Origin: Dictyostelium firmibasis
Taxonomy: Eukaryota > Evosea > Eumycetozoa > Dictyosteliales > Dictyosteliaceae
Assembly: GCA_036169595.1 (NCBI GenBank)
Contig: CM069766.1
Span: 4,763,501 to 4,827,500 of the forward strand
Length of the DNA stretch: 64,000 bases
Reading direction: 5' to 3'
Position 1 is the stretch's first letter. Each line of letters starts with the position of its first letter. Both the position numbers and the translations under genes were made by a program. Shown one piece after another: positions 1 to 20,579 of the stretch. A model generated the notes under the pieces. It saw only the letters and a list, made by a program, of their open reading frames with translations. It had not been told where the DNA came from and ran no database searches.

Positions 1-2287
1 CTTTTACTCATGCCAGTTGCTCTTCTAAAATCAATATTCCCATGTTCATCCTCAAAAGTATCCAAAAGTGAATCTCTCATAATTTCGACGATATCGATTG
101 CATCTTGTTCTGTTACCGTTTCACGTAGTTCAAGTTTTGCTCTTGCCTCTGCCAAACGAATTAATGATTCTAATTGACGAGTTGTAACTGGCATAGAATC
201 GGAATTGGTGGATTTCGAACGAAGCTCTAAATAGAATTTTTGTATAACTTTGATTGCTTCCTCTGAGAGTCTTGGTGAAACATATTTTTTTGCATAGCTT
301 ATATATTTTCTAAGGATAATGGTTGGAATTAAATTTATCTCTTGGCCATGAGTTATCAATAGTTTTTCTTTTAGTGGTAATGATTTATCAAGATCTTCTT
401 CGTGTGTGTATTGTGATGATGACAATGATTGTTTTTGTTGTTGTGGTTTTCTCTTTTTATTGCTTCCAGGCCCATTTGAGTGAAGATTTAGAATATTATG
501 AGAGATAATATGATCCTTTTCAGTATTTGGTTTGTCCATTAAAATGAAAATTAAATCGAATCTACTGAGCAATGGCGAACTCATTTTAATATTTTCTGAA
601 ACTGTCTTTGCACGATTGTAATGACCACCAACTGGGTTTGCTGCCGCTACCACAGAGGTACGAGCTGGTAAGTTACAAACGATACCAGCCTTTGCAATAC
701 TAACTGATTGTTGTTCCATGGCTTCGAGAAGTGCAGGATGTTCATCAGTCATTTTATCGAATTCGTCAATACAACAACAACCTTGATCAGCCAAAACCAA
801 AGCACCGGCTTCAATAGCAAAATCACCCGAACCTTTCTCTCTCAACAAAGTGACTGTCAAACCGGTCGTACTTGAATAGCCACCACAAACATAAACACCA
901 CGTGGTGAAAGATGATAGATTGATGTTAACATTTGACTCTTACCTAAACCAGGATCACCTACAATCAAAACATGTGGATCCGATCTAACCGATAGTTTAT
1001 TTCTATCGGCCCCATTGCTTCTATTGGGATTACCACCAAACAATGCCAAAGTAAGACCTGCTTTCACCAATTCATGACCATAGATTGTTGGACAAATTGA
1101 ATTTGAAATCAATTTGAAAATATTTGGATGTTCAGCAATCTCTTTGATACCATACATATCCTTTAGAGAGAAAGATGTTATTTCAATCTTTCCACCGGTA
1201 CCACTGGTTCTCTTTGAAGAATCTATAGAGTTTACATCGATATAGATGAGAAAAACTGGTTTATTCTGATTTTGAAAGCCAGTATCATCGGCTCTCAATA
1301 CTTTTACAACACCACTAATTGTCACTATATCACCAGGTACAATGGTTTCAACCATTTCATCGGTGATCTCACATTCAAATGCTTTTGGAATACCACTGGA
1401 TTCTTTTTGGTCGACATCCTCTTGAATTCTAATTTTCTGCCAATCAATGGTTACGGCAGTGGATCTATCTGGTTCGAATATTTTACCCTTACAACCATTT
1501 CCCAAACAGTTTGAAGGAAAGGTAACTTTCCCCTCTGTAAAGTATTGGGTTGGGGTACGCGTTGAACATTTAACACAAATAAATTGCATCTGTGTCACCA
1601 ATGGTTTAACATTTCCAACACGAATCACTGTACCTTTTAATGAAACGAATTTATCAATTAGGTTCGCTTTCAATTTTCTTAATTGTAATAGTGGTTCAAA
1701 ATGAAAGATCCTAATGTTTATCTTTCTCTTTGGTCTTTGACTCTCTGAAACATTCTCATACAATACTTGATATAATACAACACCTAAACAATTAATCACC
1801 ATCTCTGAATCATCTCTTAATCTAATTTCAAATTGATCTTCTGCTCTATAAATTTGACTCCTCAATAATTGATAATCCAATGGTATTGTATTATTTTCAT
1901 CTGGTGCATAAATTGACTTTTTTTTTTTTTTTTTCATTAAAAAAAAATTAATTTCCAAATACAAAGAAAATAAAATAAGAAATAAATCTTTACCTCATTA
2001 CAAACTTCTCTAAAAAGTGGGAGTGATAATTGAATGAATTGATGTCTCTTTTCAAGTATTGCATCCTGGTTTAATTTTTCATCACCATTCTCTATAACTT
2101 TATTTGTTTTAGGTGGGAAATAAAGTTTATATCCTATTAAATCGCTAAATTGTGGTGGTTGTGGTTGTTGTTGACTCTGTTCTCTTTGTAACTTTTGTTG
2201 TGATTTAAATTGAACGTAAGTATCATCATTTTCACTATTATTCCTTTGAATAATTTGTGTAGATGTTATATTATTGTTGTTATTCAT
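1..2287 (-). CDS. mcm8: MCM8 replicative-type DNA helicase, 3' end cut by window edge
   Basis: AAA+ helicase of the MCM family, in the nucleus, used in homologous recombination and replication-fork repair (usually with MCM9). Seen: two exons, 2287-1994 and 1916-1, joined in phase 0 across a small A+T intron (GTAAAG donor, AG acceptor). About 736 residues are visible. There is a zinc-finger region near residues 208-240 with C-x2-C and C-x4-C pairs, then Walker A GDPGLGKSQML near 418, Walker B CIDEFDKM near 482, sensor motif AAANPVGGHYN and the arginine finger SRFDL near 543. The call of MCM8 rather than MCM2-7 or MCM9 rests on the exact Walker A form and on remembered likeness to human MCM8 (EAGALVL, VGGHYN, RQLESLIRL, EDIVEIM-type blocks). 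The N-terminus is short and Asn/Gln-rich. The C-terminal tail and stop lie left of base 1. Confidence 0.93.
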
Positions 2288-2397
2288 TAAACCTAGAAAA
2301 GAAAATGAAAATGAAAAAAAAAAAAAAAAAAAATTTGAAAAATAAAAAAAAAAAAAAATAAAAAAATTTCTATTCTGAGAAAAAAATTTGTTCTTAT

Positions 2398-2431
<34 letters not shown>

Positions 2432-2538
2432 GTATATTTTATTTTGAAATTAGTTTATTTTGTACAAAGATTAAAGGAGATAAAATCTAATAATTATTGA
2501 TTACTCCTTTATTGATCGGATGAGGATTCGAAATAAGT

Positions 2539-2576
<38 letters not shown>

Positions 2577-2628
2577 GTATTACTTGATAAATTTATATAT
2601 TTATATAACTATGCTATTATTAATAGTA
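2288..2628. other. Intergenic, between MCM8 start and SNARE 3' end
   Basis: Poly-A and poly-T runs with no reading frame of note. It contains one small inverted repeat (AAAGGAG at 2473-2479, CTCCTTT at 2504-2510) in what would be the 3' UTR of the upstream SNARE gene. Confidence 0.6.
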
Positions 2629-3094
2629 TTATTTAATTAAGAATTTAATTGATACACCAACAACGACAGCAAGAATTAATAAGACTACAACCACAATAAT
2701 TATTATTCTTTTTTTTGATCTTGATTTATAAACATATGCTCTTTCTAATTCTTCAACACCATATTCTACCTGTAAATCTGTTGTTGTAACATTGTTGTCA
2801 ACTTGAACTAACATCTCACCTTGTTCACCTATCATCATTCTATTTATTTATATTTAAAAAAATTAGTTAAAAAAAAAAAAATAATAACAAAAAAAAAAAG
2901 AAAGATCACAACTAAAATATTAAAAAAAAAAAAAAGAAAACACTTTACTTTATATCATCCATTGCACCTTTTAAATGATATACCTCGTTTGCTATATGTT
3001 TTGATTGTTCATTTCTTTCTGCCAATAATGTTTCCTCATAATCATAACTTCCATCATCTTGAAGTAAAGGTTGCTTTAATGGTACATAGGACAT
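2629..3094 (-). CDS. Short syntaxin-like SNARE, tail-anchored
   Basis: Membrane-fusion SNARE of the Q type, acting on vesicle or target membranes. Seen: two exons, 3094-2949 and 2839-2629, joining in phase 2 through an intron with a GTAAAG donor and an AG acceptor; the product is 118 aa. A coiled-coil SNARE motif (about residues 26-92) carries the zero-layer Gln in the stretch MMIGEQGEML, which is typical of Qa syntaxins. It is followed by a basic KSRSKKR patch and one hydrophobic segment of about 20 residues rich in Ile and Val, with only a few residues after it. There is no room for an N-terminal Habc bundle (full-length syntaxins are about 280-350 aa). The class could be Qa or Qc; the EQGEML form favours Qa. 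The start is supported by a good upstream A-rich context and splice phase. Confidence 0.82.
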
Positions 3095-3767
3095 GTTGTA
3101 TTGAGAGTTATTGTTGTTTATATATTTTTATTATTTTGTTTTTATTTTTATTTAGAGTTTAATATGATATTTTAATACAAAAAAAAAGACTTAAAATTTA
3201 ATATGGTCTTTAAAATTATTTATTATTTAATGAGAAAAAAAAAAATAAAAAAATAAAAAATAAAAATTGAAAAAAATTGAAAAAATTGAAAAAATACGTC
3301 ATTTAGATATTTTTTATTAAAAAAAAAAAAAAAAATTATTATCGAACAAATAATAATATTATAATAAATGATTTCAAAATTATTATTTTTTTTTTGACAT
3401 AAATCTATTTTACAGTTTCATTTCAATTTTTAAAAGGGATCAAAATATATGTATTTTTCTATTTAAATTTTTTTTTCGAATTATTTAAAATTTTTTTTAT
3501 TTTTTATTTTTAATTTCTTTTTTAAAATGATTGATTTCTTTATTATTTAGAAATAAAATTACCCAAAAAAAAAAAAAAGAAATAAAAGAAATACAAAAGA
3601 TAATGAAAATTACTCATAAAAAAATAAAAAAAATTTCGTTTTTTTTTTTCTTTTTTTTTTTTTCTTTTTTTTTTTCATCCATTTTGTTTTTTATTTTTTT
3701 TTTTATTTTTCATTTTTCGTTTTTAGATTAAAAACGACGAAACTTTATATATATTTCCAAATTAAAA
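3095..3767. promoter_or_regulatory. Divergent intergenic region, SNARE / URB1
   Basis: About 670 bases between two divergent starts, so both promoters should lie here. Almost entirely A and T runs; a block of poly-T at 3630-3720 sits just upstream of the URB1 start, as is common for this organism's promoters. No specific operator is recognisable. Confidence 0.5.
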
Positions 3768-11116
<7,349 letters not shown>

Positions 11117-11273
11117 AAAAATAAATGAATAAATAAATAGTTATAAAAAAAAAAAACTTTTGTAAACAGTTTCATTTATGTACGAGTGTTATTTTTTTTT
11201 TTTTTGAATTTATTTTTACTTTTATTTACAAATATTAATTTTTAATGATTTTTATGTGTATATTTGAAAACCA

Positions 11274-11862
11274 TTAACCCCACGCCATTTGAAGTGAATA
11301 GTTGATTATTAATTGCTCATTATGACTAAAACATTTATATAATTCACCTAAAATTTCATCTGGACTTGGTTGAAAAACTTGATTTATAAATAAAAACTTT
11401 AAGACATGAATTAATAAAAATGTGTTGCATTAATATAATGATATCATTAAACTTAATCACTTACTAATGATTCATTAGATTTTAATTTTAATTGTCCTCT
11501 TAATTTATCTATAACATTTTGAAACGAAACGTTTGCCTGTATTTTAAATTTCTTTTGTTTTAATGGTTGTGCGCCACCTGCGTTCTTAAAATATACTATA
11601 ACTATTAAAAAAAGAGAAATAAAGAGATGAAAGATGAAATGAAAGAAATAAAGGAAAGAAACAAAAAGAAAATCATTTATTAAAAAAAAAAAAGAGTTAA
11701 CTAAACTGTGTTACTAATTATGCCATATGTATATCAATAAATCTTACTTTTACTTTCAGACGTTATTTTAACTGGTAATTGAGGTTGTTGTTCTGTTGTT
11801 GACTCTATATTTTGTTCAGTTGGTGATGCTACTTCATTATTATTTTTTTCTTCTTCCTCCAT
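11274..11862 (-). CDS. atg12: Autophagy ubiquitin-like protein ATG12
   Basis: Ubiquitin-like modifier that is activated by ATG7, passed to ATG10 and joined to ATG5; the conjugate drives ATG8 lipidation at the forming autophagosome. Seen: three exons, 11862-11748, 11601-11465 and 11396-11274, with phases 1 and 0 and normal GT..AG introns; 124 aa in total (human is 140). A variable acidic, Asn/Gln-rich N-terminus of about 38 residues is followed by the ubiquitin fold. The family signature is the C-terminal half: LFINQVFQPSPDEILGELY, a Cys-Phe, then the end QMAWG. The last residue is Gly, so no protease trimming is needed, as in all ATG12 proteins. The gene is convergent with URB1 (157 bases between stops). 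Confidence 0.95.
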
Positions 11863-12159
11863 TCTCTGTAAATGTGTATGTATTTTTTTTTATTTTTTGA
11901 TATTGCATGAAAAAAAAAAAAAAAAAAATTAAAAAAATAAAAAAAAAAAAAAACTAAAAAAAAAATTAAAATTTTTTTTTAAAACAAAATATTTTGGGAA
12001 AAAATAAATTAAATAAATATCTTTTTTTTTTTTTTTATTAATATTTTTTCCTTTATTAATATTTATATAATTATTTTACACAAAAATGGTCAAAAAAGGT
12101 TTTTTCTTTTCTTTTTTATTTTTTGTTTTATTTTTTATTTTTCCATTCCTTTTTCTTTT

Positions 12160-12916
12160 TTATAATAAACTAAATATTTCTCTAAAACTTGAACCACTTC
12201 TTGCAGTACTCCATGCAGCGGTAACATACAAAAGGGATGCAAATATGTTAAAATAATTTGTCCAAGGTAAATATTGAGGGAAGAAAGCTAAATATAATGA
12301 ATAGATTGTACAAAAAAATAAGCCAGTCTATACCAGAAGATTTATGATTAATTAGTATTTGTGTTTTTTTTTTTTTAAGAAAAAAAAATAATGACATACT
12401 TGTCTTTTCCAAGCAGTATTTCTTGATAATAAAAAAGAGGAGATGAAAAAGATCCAACTTTTTCTGGCAGCATTTGAAATTGCCTCTAATAATAATAGTG
12501 AAATATGATTTCTAGTTTCTTTTTGACCCAGAGCGGGTACAACCACGTGAAGTAGTCTTGATTTCTTTTGTTTTCCAATGTACATAAGTATTCTACTAAT
12601 ACTAACCCAAATTCCCAATAAGAAATTGGAAGTAATTAATACTCTTCTAGCATATCTTAACCCCCATGCATATCTACCCTCTAATCTTTGCTCTTCCTCT
12701 AATTCTTTCACTTTTTTCTTTAATGAATCAACCTCATTCAATATGAAATTAATTTGATTTATAAAGTCTTCTTTTTGTTGTTGTGATATACTATTAAGGT
12801 TACTATTTGAATTATTATTTGAATTATTTGAATTATTTGGATTGTTATTATTATTACTATTATTATTACTATTATTATTATTATTATTACTGTTATTATT
12901 ATTATTATTATTACTG

Positions 12917-12949
<33 letters not shown>

Positions 12950-13442
12950 CTGTTATTATTATAACTATTATTGTTATTATTACCATTATTGCTATTATTT
13001 TGATTATTACTACTATTACCATTACTATTAATAATATTATTATTATTACTACTGATGGTAATATTATCATCATTACTACTATTATTATTAACACTATTAC
13101 TATTATTTGGTGAATATGGGTTAGCATATAGTGATACTAAATTATTTGGAAATTGGGTTGGTGTTTGAGATGATAAATTTGGTGATCCATTATTATTTGG
13201 TTGTTGTTGATACTGTTGTTGTAAGTAAAATTGAAATATTCTGTTTGGAATTTTATTGCTACTATTACTATTATTCTGTACTGTGGAGGATGATGATAAA
13301 TTAGGTGAAGTCATTAAATTTAAAAATGGTGTACTTTTACTTCTTTTTATTGTTTCAAAATTATTATTACTATTGTTTGAAAGTGAACTAAATGAATCAT
13401 CTCTTTTTTTAAACCCATTATCGTTATTAAAACTATTACTAA

Positions 13443-13482
<40 letters not shown>

Positions 13483-13680
13483 TTTATTGCTATTATTATT
13501 TGAAAAAAGTGAATTATTTAATACAGTTGGGGGTGTTGGTGATCGACTATAATCGTTATATTCTGTAGCTGGAAGAAGTTCTTCATCATTATTATTATTG
13601 TTATTTATATTAATACTACTACTACCACTGCTGTTAAAGTTGCCCCCTCCTGTATTATTGTTGCTATTATTGTCAAACAT
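12160..13680 (-). CDS. Poly-Asn protein with coiled coil and C-terminal membrane region, unknown
   Basis: I do not recognise this family. Two exons, 13680-12400 and 12327-12160, meet in phase 0 (GTATGT donor, TAG acceptor) and encode 482 aa. Residues 1-300 are low-complexity, mostly Asn and Ser. Around residues 300-330 lies a short coiled coil (FILNEVDSLKKKVKELEEEQ). The remaining 150 residues look like the conserved core: a basic start with YAWGLRYARR, several hydrophobic stretches (LITSNFLLGIWVSISRILMYI; SWIFFISSFLL; FFCTIYSLYLAFF; NIFASLLYVTAAW), and a Ser/Arg-rich end. It is probably a membrane protein with three or four spans. The start context (CTAC before ATG) is weaker than usual here, but no other upstream ATG is in frame nearby. 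Confidence 0.75.
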
Positions 13681-14230
13681 GTAGTATTCAATGTGGGTGT
13701 CGCTTAGAAATTCAAAAAAATAAAAAATAAAAAAAAATTTAAAAATAAAAATTTATATGTTTTCTTGTTTTTGGTAAACTGACATTAATAAATGGGGAAT
13801 GTTGAAGTGTTTTGATGAAAAAAAAAAAAAAAAAAAAAAAAAATTAAAAAAAAAAAAACAATTAAAAAATAAAAAAAAAAAAAAAAAAAACTACTTTTTC
13901 TGGTTATTGGATTTTTTCATTTTCCCAATTGGCGCCTTTACAAATTTAATATATTTCTTTGTTTTCAAAGTTTTTTTTTTTTTCTAAATTAAAAAAATAA
14001 AAAATGAACAGTAATAAAATATAAATACTTATTTTAATTTTCACCTTTTTTTTTTTAATTTTTTTTTATTTTTTTTTATTTTTTTTTTTTTTAAAAAAAA
14101 TGAAAATTTTATATTCGTAGTGAGTCATGTTGTGTCACTACTTATAAACTAAAAAGTTTGAATTTTAGTAAAATATAAATTGTTTTTTTTTTTTTTTTTT
14201 CTAATTATTAAAAATCAAAAATTATAAACA
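13681..14230. promoter_or_regulatory. Divergent intergenic region, membrane protein / WD40 gene
   Basis: Shared upstream region of two divergent genes. Mostly A and T homopolymers. One mixed-sequence element stands out at 14117-14141: GTAGTGA, an 11-base spacer, then TCACTAC, a 7-bp inverted repeat whose left arm overlaps a TGAGTCA core. It lies 90 bases before the WD40 start codon. Confidence 0.5.
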
Positions 14231-16888
<2,658 letters not shown>

Positions 16889-17014
16889 AAATGAATAAAA
16901 TAATGAGAAAGAATAGTTAAATTTGATTCTTTAATTAATAAATAAATTAATAAAAAAAAAAAAAACTCTTTTAAATTAATAAAAAAACTTTTATTTACAA
17001 TATATAACATTAAT

Positions 17015-17410
17015 TTAATTTGTATCAACTTTAAAAGGTTGCTCTAATAATGCTATATCAGTTTCATATTTATTTAAATCGATTTCTTTTTGTAATTCAA
17101 TATCAATTTTTGATTTTTCGCTATTTAATGTTTCCTTTGATACTCTTATTGGCAAATTTGATGCAGTTTTAAAACCTGTACTTTCTTTATTATCAAATTT
17201 ATTTACTTTATTATCCGTTGGTAGTATTGGTTCTGTGTTGTATTTATCACCATTATCATCTCTATCATTTCTACCTCTTTTAGATTTTGTTGGTGTTGAT
17301 TTTTCAACCGATAATATTATTAATTTTGCTCTATCTATTGATTCTTCATTAACTGAAATTAGGTTACCTTTACCATTTTTAAAATTAGTATGTTGAATTG
17401 ATGAGCTCAT
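17015..17410 (-). CDS. Small hydrophilic protein of unknown function
   Basis: 131 aa, one exon. The open frame extends upstream of the ATG through TTG and GTG codons, but the first ATG (MSSSIQ) at 17410 is the natural start. The protein is charged and polar, with a basic RGRNDRDD-type stretch in the middle, and a predicted helical, acidic C-terminal quarter (KIDIELQKEIDLNKYETDI). No membrane segment and no signal peptide. Codon use and amino-acid make-up (Lys, Asn, Ser, Asp, Ile) are like neighbouring real genes, and the region is not low-complexity, which is why I keep it. I cannot name a family. Confidence 0.6.
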   Translation of the reverse strand: MSSSIQHTNFKNGKGNLISVNEESIDRAKLIILSVEKSTPTKSKRGRNDRDDNGDKYNTEPILPTDNKVNKFDNKESTGFKTASNLPIRVSKETLNSEKSKIDIELQKEIDLNKYETDIALLEQPFKVDTN

Positions 17411-17578
17411 TGTCCTATTTTTTTTAACCACCAATCATGATATTTTTAATTTTTTTTTTTTTTATTATTTTTTTTTTTTAATTTTTTTTTTTTTAAATTT
17501 TTTTTTTTTTTTCATTTTTACAAGAAAAATAAAAATCTTTATTTTATTTTATTTTTTTTATTTATATTTATTTATTTT

Positions 17579-18952
17579 TTATAAAATTAAAATAATTGAA
17601 ATTAAAGATAAAATTAAAGCAAACAATGGAGATAAATAAGATGAAGCACCAGGTTGGTTAGTTTCAGTTGGAGTTGGAGTTGGAGTTGGAGTTGGTTCAA
17701 TAGTAGAATCACCAGTGTAGGTACCATTTGAACAAATTACTTCGAATTTCCAATTGGATGGTACTTTATTTAAGGAAGTTGTTGCCTTTGGGATTAAAGC
17801 AACAACACCTTGAGCAATACGATCACCACCTACATAACTGTTACCATCATCTCTAGCCAAATGAACAGCAAAACCTCTACCTACCAAACCAGAGAAAGAA
17901 AAGTAATTGGTTGAGAGATAATAGTAAGCATTTTTGAAGTCATTATCAAAGATACAAAGATTACCTAAATCACCATAATGTCTAGTGGTATTCTCTGGAA
18001 AAGCATGATTTTGTGAGGCTGTTAACCAATGACCACCAATTGAAGAACCATCGAGTGTTGATACATCACCAAATGCATGAATATGGAAACCATGAACATC
18101 TTTAGAAACACCACTAACAATACCATTGACAGTGATTGTATTAGAGTTTGTTGAAGATCTGAATAATACTGAACCACTAATGGCATTTGTTGGAGATTTA
18201 GTGGTATTGGATAATAAAACCATTGCATCATATTGAGTGGTAGATAAACCAGAATAAGCACCGGCAGTATTTAAATTTCCAGTGGTAGTATTTACACCTG
18301 GTGTTGATGGTACATTTGCACTATTACCAATACCAATGATACATTGTGCTGCTACAGTTGTTAATGTTGAACTAACAATTGTTGAATCAACTGATGATTT
18401 CAATAATGCAAGGTCACATGAATATCTCTCTTGGAAAATTACAATAGATCTTCCAATGATTGAATTCACTGAATTACCAATTGATACTGATGATACATTA
18501 AATTGACCAGTGGCTTTATTATTGGTTACATAAATATTATTTAAATCACCAGCTCTTGGATCTGGACTAATTTTTTGACATCCCATAGTACCTTGATTAT
18601 TAATTTGGAAAACACCTCCTAAATCACTGTTATTAGATGGATTATATCCATATGTCATAATGGCTGCTGCATAAGCTCCATTGGCTAAATCAATTGAATC
18701 AAAATTATAATTTAAAATTAAATTACCCTTTGAAAAAAAAAATAAAAAGAAAATAAATTAATAAATAATTTTTAATTTTTAATTTTTAATTTCTTTTAAA
18801 CTCACATCTTGACCAGTTAATGTAACATAACCAGAAATATTTTGTCCAATTGTTCCTACAGTACCAAATCTACAAAAACCATATTGGTAATCAGCAGAGA
18901 TGAGAGAGATTGTTGATAAAACAAATAATGTGGAGATAATTAATTTATTCAT
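17579..18952 (-). CDS. sodC: Extracellular Cu/Zn superoxide dismutase-like protein, GPI-anchored (sodC type)
   Basis: Dismutates superoxide at the cell surface. Two exons, 18952-18806 and 18727-17579, phase 0, GTGAGT donor; 431 aa. Residues 1-20 form a signal peptide. A long N-terminal region without recognised domain precedes the SOD fold in the second half. Metal ligands are all visible: HGFHIHAFGD (two Cu His), GGHW, NHAFP, RHYGDLGN (Zn His and Asp) and AVHLARDD (last Cu His); the substrate-guiding Arg is in GGDRIAQGVV. The two Cys of the usual internal disulfide are absent (ACGV became AQGV, and the partner near the GGHW loop is also missing). The C-terminus has a Pro-Thr repeat spacer, a GASS-type omega site and a hydrophobic tail, so a GPI anchor is likely. 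The exact paralogue (sodC versus its relatives) is from recall. Confidence 0.85.
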
Positions 18953-18970
18953 TTTAGATTATTTGATTAA

Positions 18971-19021
<51 letters not shown>

Positions 19022-20100
19022 TTTATGTTTGATTGAGAAAAAAAAATTGTTGAAAAAAATAGAAAAAAAAAATAAAATAAAATAAATGGAAGTTACAAAA
19101 AAAAATATCTTTCAGTTATAAATTTTTTTTTTTTCTTTTAAATTAAAAATGGTTATTTGAAAAAAAAAAAAAAAATAATAACCAAAAAAAATAAAAATAA
19201 AAATAAAAATAAGTAATCGACACAGATCGTTTAAAATATCAAAAGTTTTTTTTTTTTTAAACCCAAATTCATTGAAAATTTTTTTTAATTTCAAAATATC
19301 TCGGTTTAAAAAAGAAAAAAATAATAAAAATGTGCAAAGAATTTTTTAAAAAAAATATAATAAAAAATTAAGAAAAAAAAAAAATTATCCCTGAGTTTTG
19401 ATTTTTTATTATTTTTATTATTATTGTTATTATTATAAATATAATTATTTAAATTTATTGAATTTTTTTTATTAAAATTTGGATTATCTTAACAAAACTA
19501 AAAAAAAAAAAAAAATAAAAAATAAAAACTATTCTAATATTTTGAAAAAAATAAAAAAAAAAAAAAAAAAATTTTGAATTCCTTTTTTAATCCCATAATT
19601 TTATTTTAATTAAAAACACTATTTAGTTGAAGTTTTCTGAACTAAAATCATTACTATATCAACGCCTAATCATCTTTTCCCACCATAATGAGATATTCTA
19701 TTAACTTATAGGTGTTGTGATTTGGCTAGAGAGAAATATGTCCCATCTCCACAGCAGACTTTAAAATTAAATTGAGTTGTGCTACTATTTTTTATGGTAT
19801 ACATATAAAATTTTTTTAAAAAAAATTTAAAAAAAATTAGTTAAAAAAATAAAAAAAAAGTGCGCTGAGAAATTAAGAAAAATTATAAAAACAGATTAAC
19901 AAAACAACCTTAAGAGTGCATTCCTTTTTTTTTTTTTTCAACTATATTGTTTAGCAAGTTACTCTCAAATGGTTATCTAATGATTCTTTATTCTTTAAAA
20001 CACAGATAATGATGTTCATAAAACAATATTAAACACAGCCTCAAAAAAAAAGTGGTAATCACCAAGAAAAAAATGGGGTTAAAAATTGAAGGAAAATAAT
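18953..20100. other. Long gene-poor stretch upstream of the SOD gene
   Basis: The first 650 bases are poly-A/poly-T spacer with the SOD promoter. From about 19600 to 20060 the base composition is more mixed, which in this genome often marks something functional or an old insertion. I find no protein frame there. It holds a 7-bp inverted repeat (19622-19628 with 19640-19646) and a longer one at 19660-19717, listed as a finding. Confidence 0.5.
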
Positions 20101-20310
20101 AAAAATCCAAAAAAATCCAAAACAAATTAATCAGTATATTTTTAAACTCTTTAAATTACCAAATGATAAAACAATTGTATCACCAAAATTTAGAAATTTA
20201 TCTATATGCATTCGTAAGATCCAATATTTATCCCATTTTAATGCAATCCAATGTACCGAACCTAGCTGTGGTTATAATTTAAGACCAAAGCAGTGTATTG
20301 AAAAACTGTA
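20101..20310 (+). pseudogene. Short unexplained open stretch, possible gene fragment
   Basis: An open plus-strand frame ending at the TAA of 20308-20310 reads as ordinary protein rather than homopolymer: KLPNDKTIVSPKFRNLSI, then a region with two Cys (CTEPSCGYNL) and QCIEKL. It has no convincing start codon and nothing that looks like a full gene around it. It may be a fragment of a host gene or part of the decayed element next to it. I do not recognise it. Confidence 0.3.
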
Positions 20311-20570
20311 ATGGTAAGAATATCTTTATTTTTTTGTTACTTGTATCCACAGTGACAATTGAGCCAGGAGGAAAAGGTTTGAAATTACTTCTTTCCTCGT
20401 ATCTTTTTCTATTTTGTTCGAACTGTTTATTGATAATTTCATCAACTCGATCTTTTTGGAGAATACGACTTTGTATTGCTTTTTCTGCTGATGTCATATT
20501 TACTTTGATTGGTTCTTTCAAAAAATGGGCAACATATGGACTTAAATTAAGAGTTCAAAATTCTTTTCAA
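20279..20570 (-). mobile_element. Remnant of an LTR retrotransposon pol gene (gypsy-like), fossil
   Basis: A short minus-strand stretch reads as the segment found after the catalytic core of Ty3/gypsy-type integrases, with the pattern FEQNRKRYEERSNF followed by PFPPGSIVTV. Similar sequence is known from the Dictyostelium Skipper-type elements, but I cannot tell which family this came from. No LTRs, target duplication or other parts of the element are visible nearby. It is a small broken relic, and old, since it sits in A+T-drifted DNA. Confidence 0.4.
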
Positions 20571-20579
20571 ATTTAAAAC

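Noticed and set aside
323-508. Hydrophobic 61-residue plus-strand frame
   Set aside because: Antisense of the MCM8 coding region.
2500-2545. tRNA B-box-like GGATTCGAA
   Set aside because: No matching A box, acceptor stem or cloverleaf around it.
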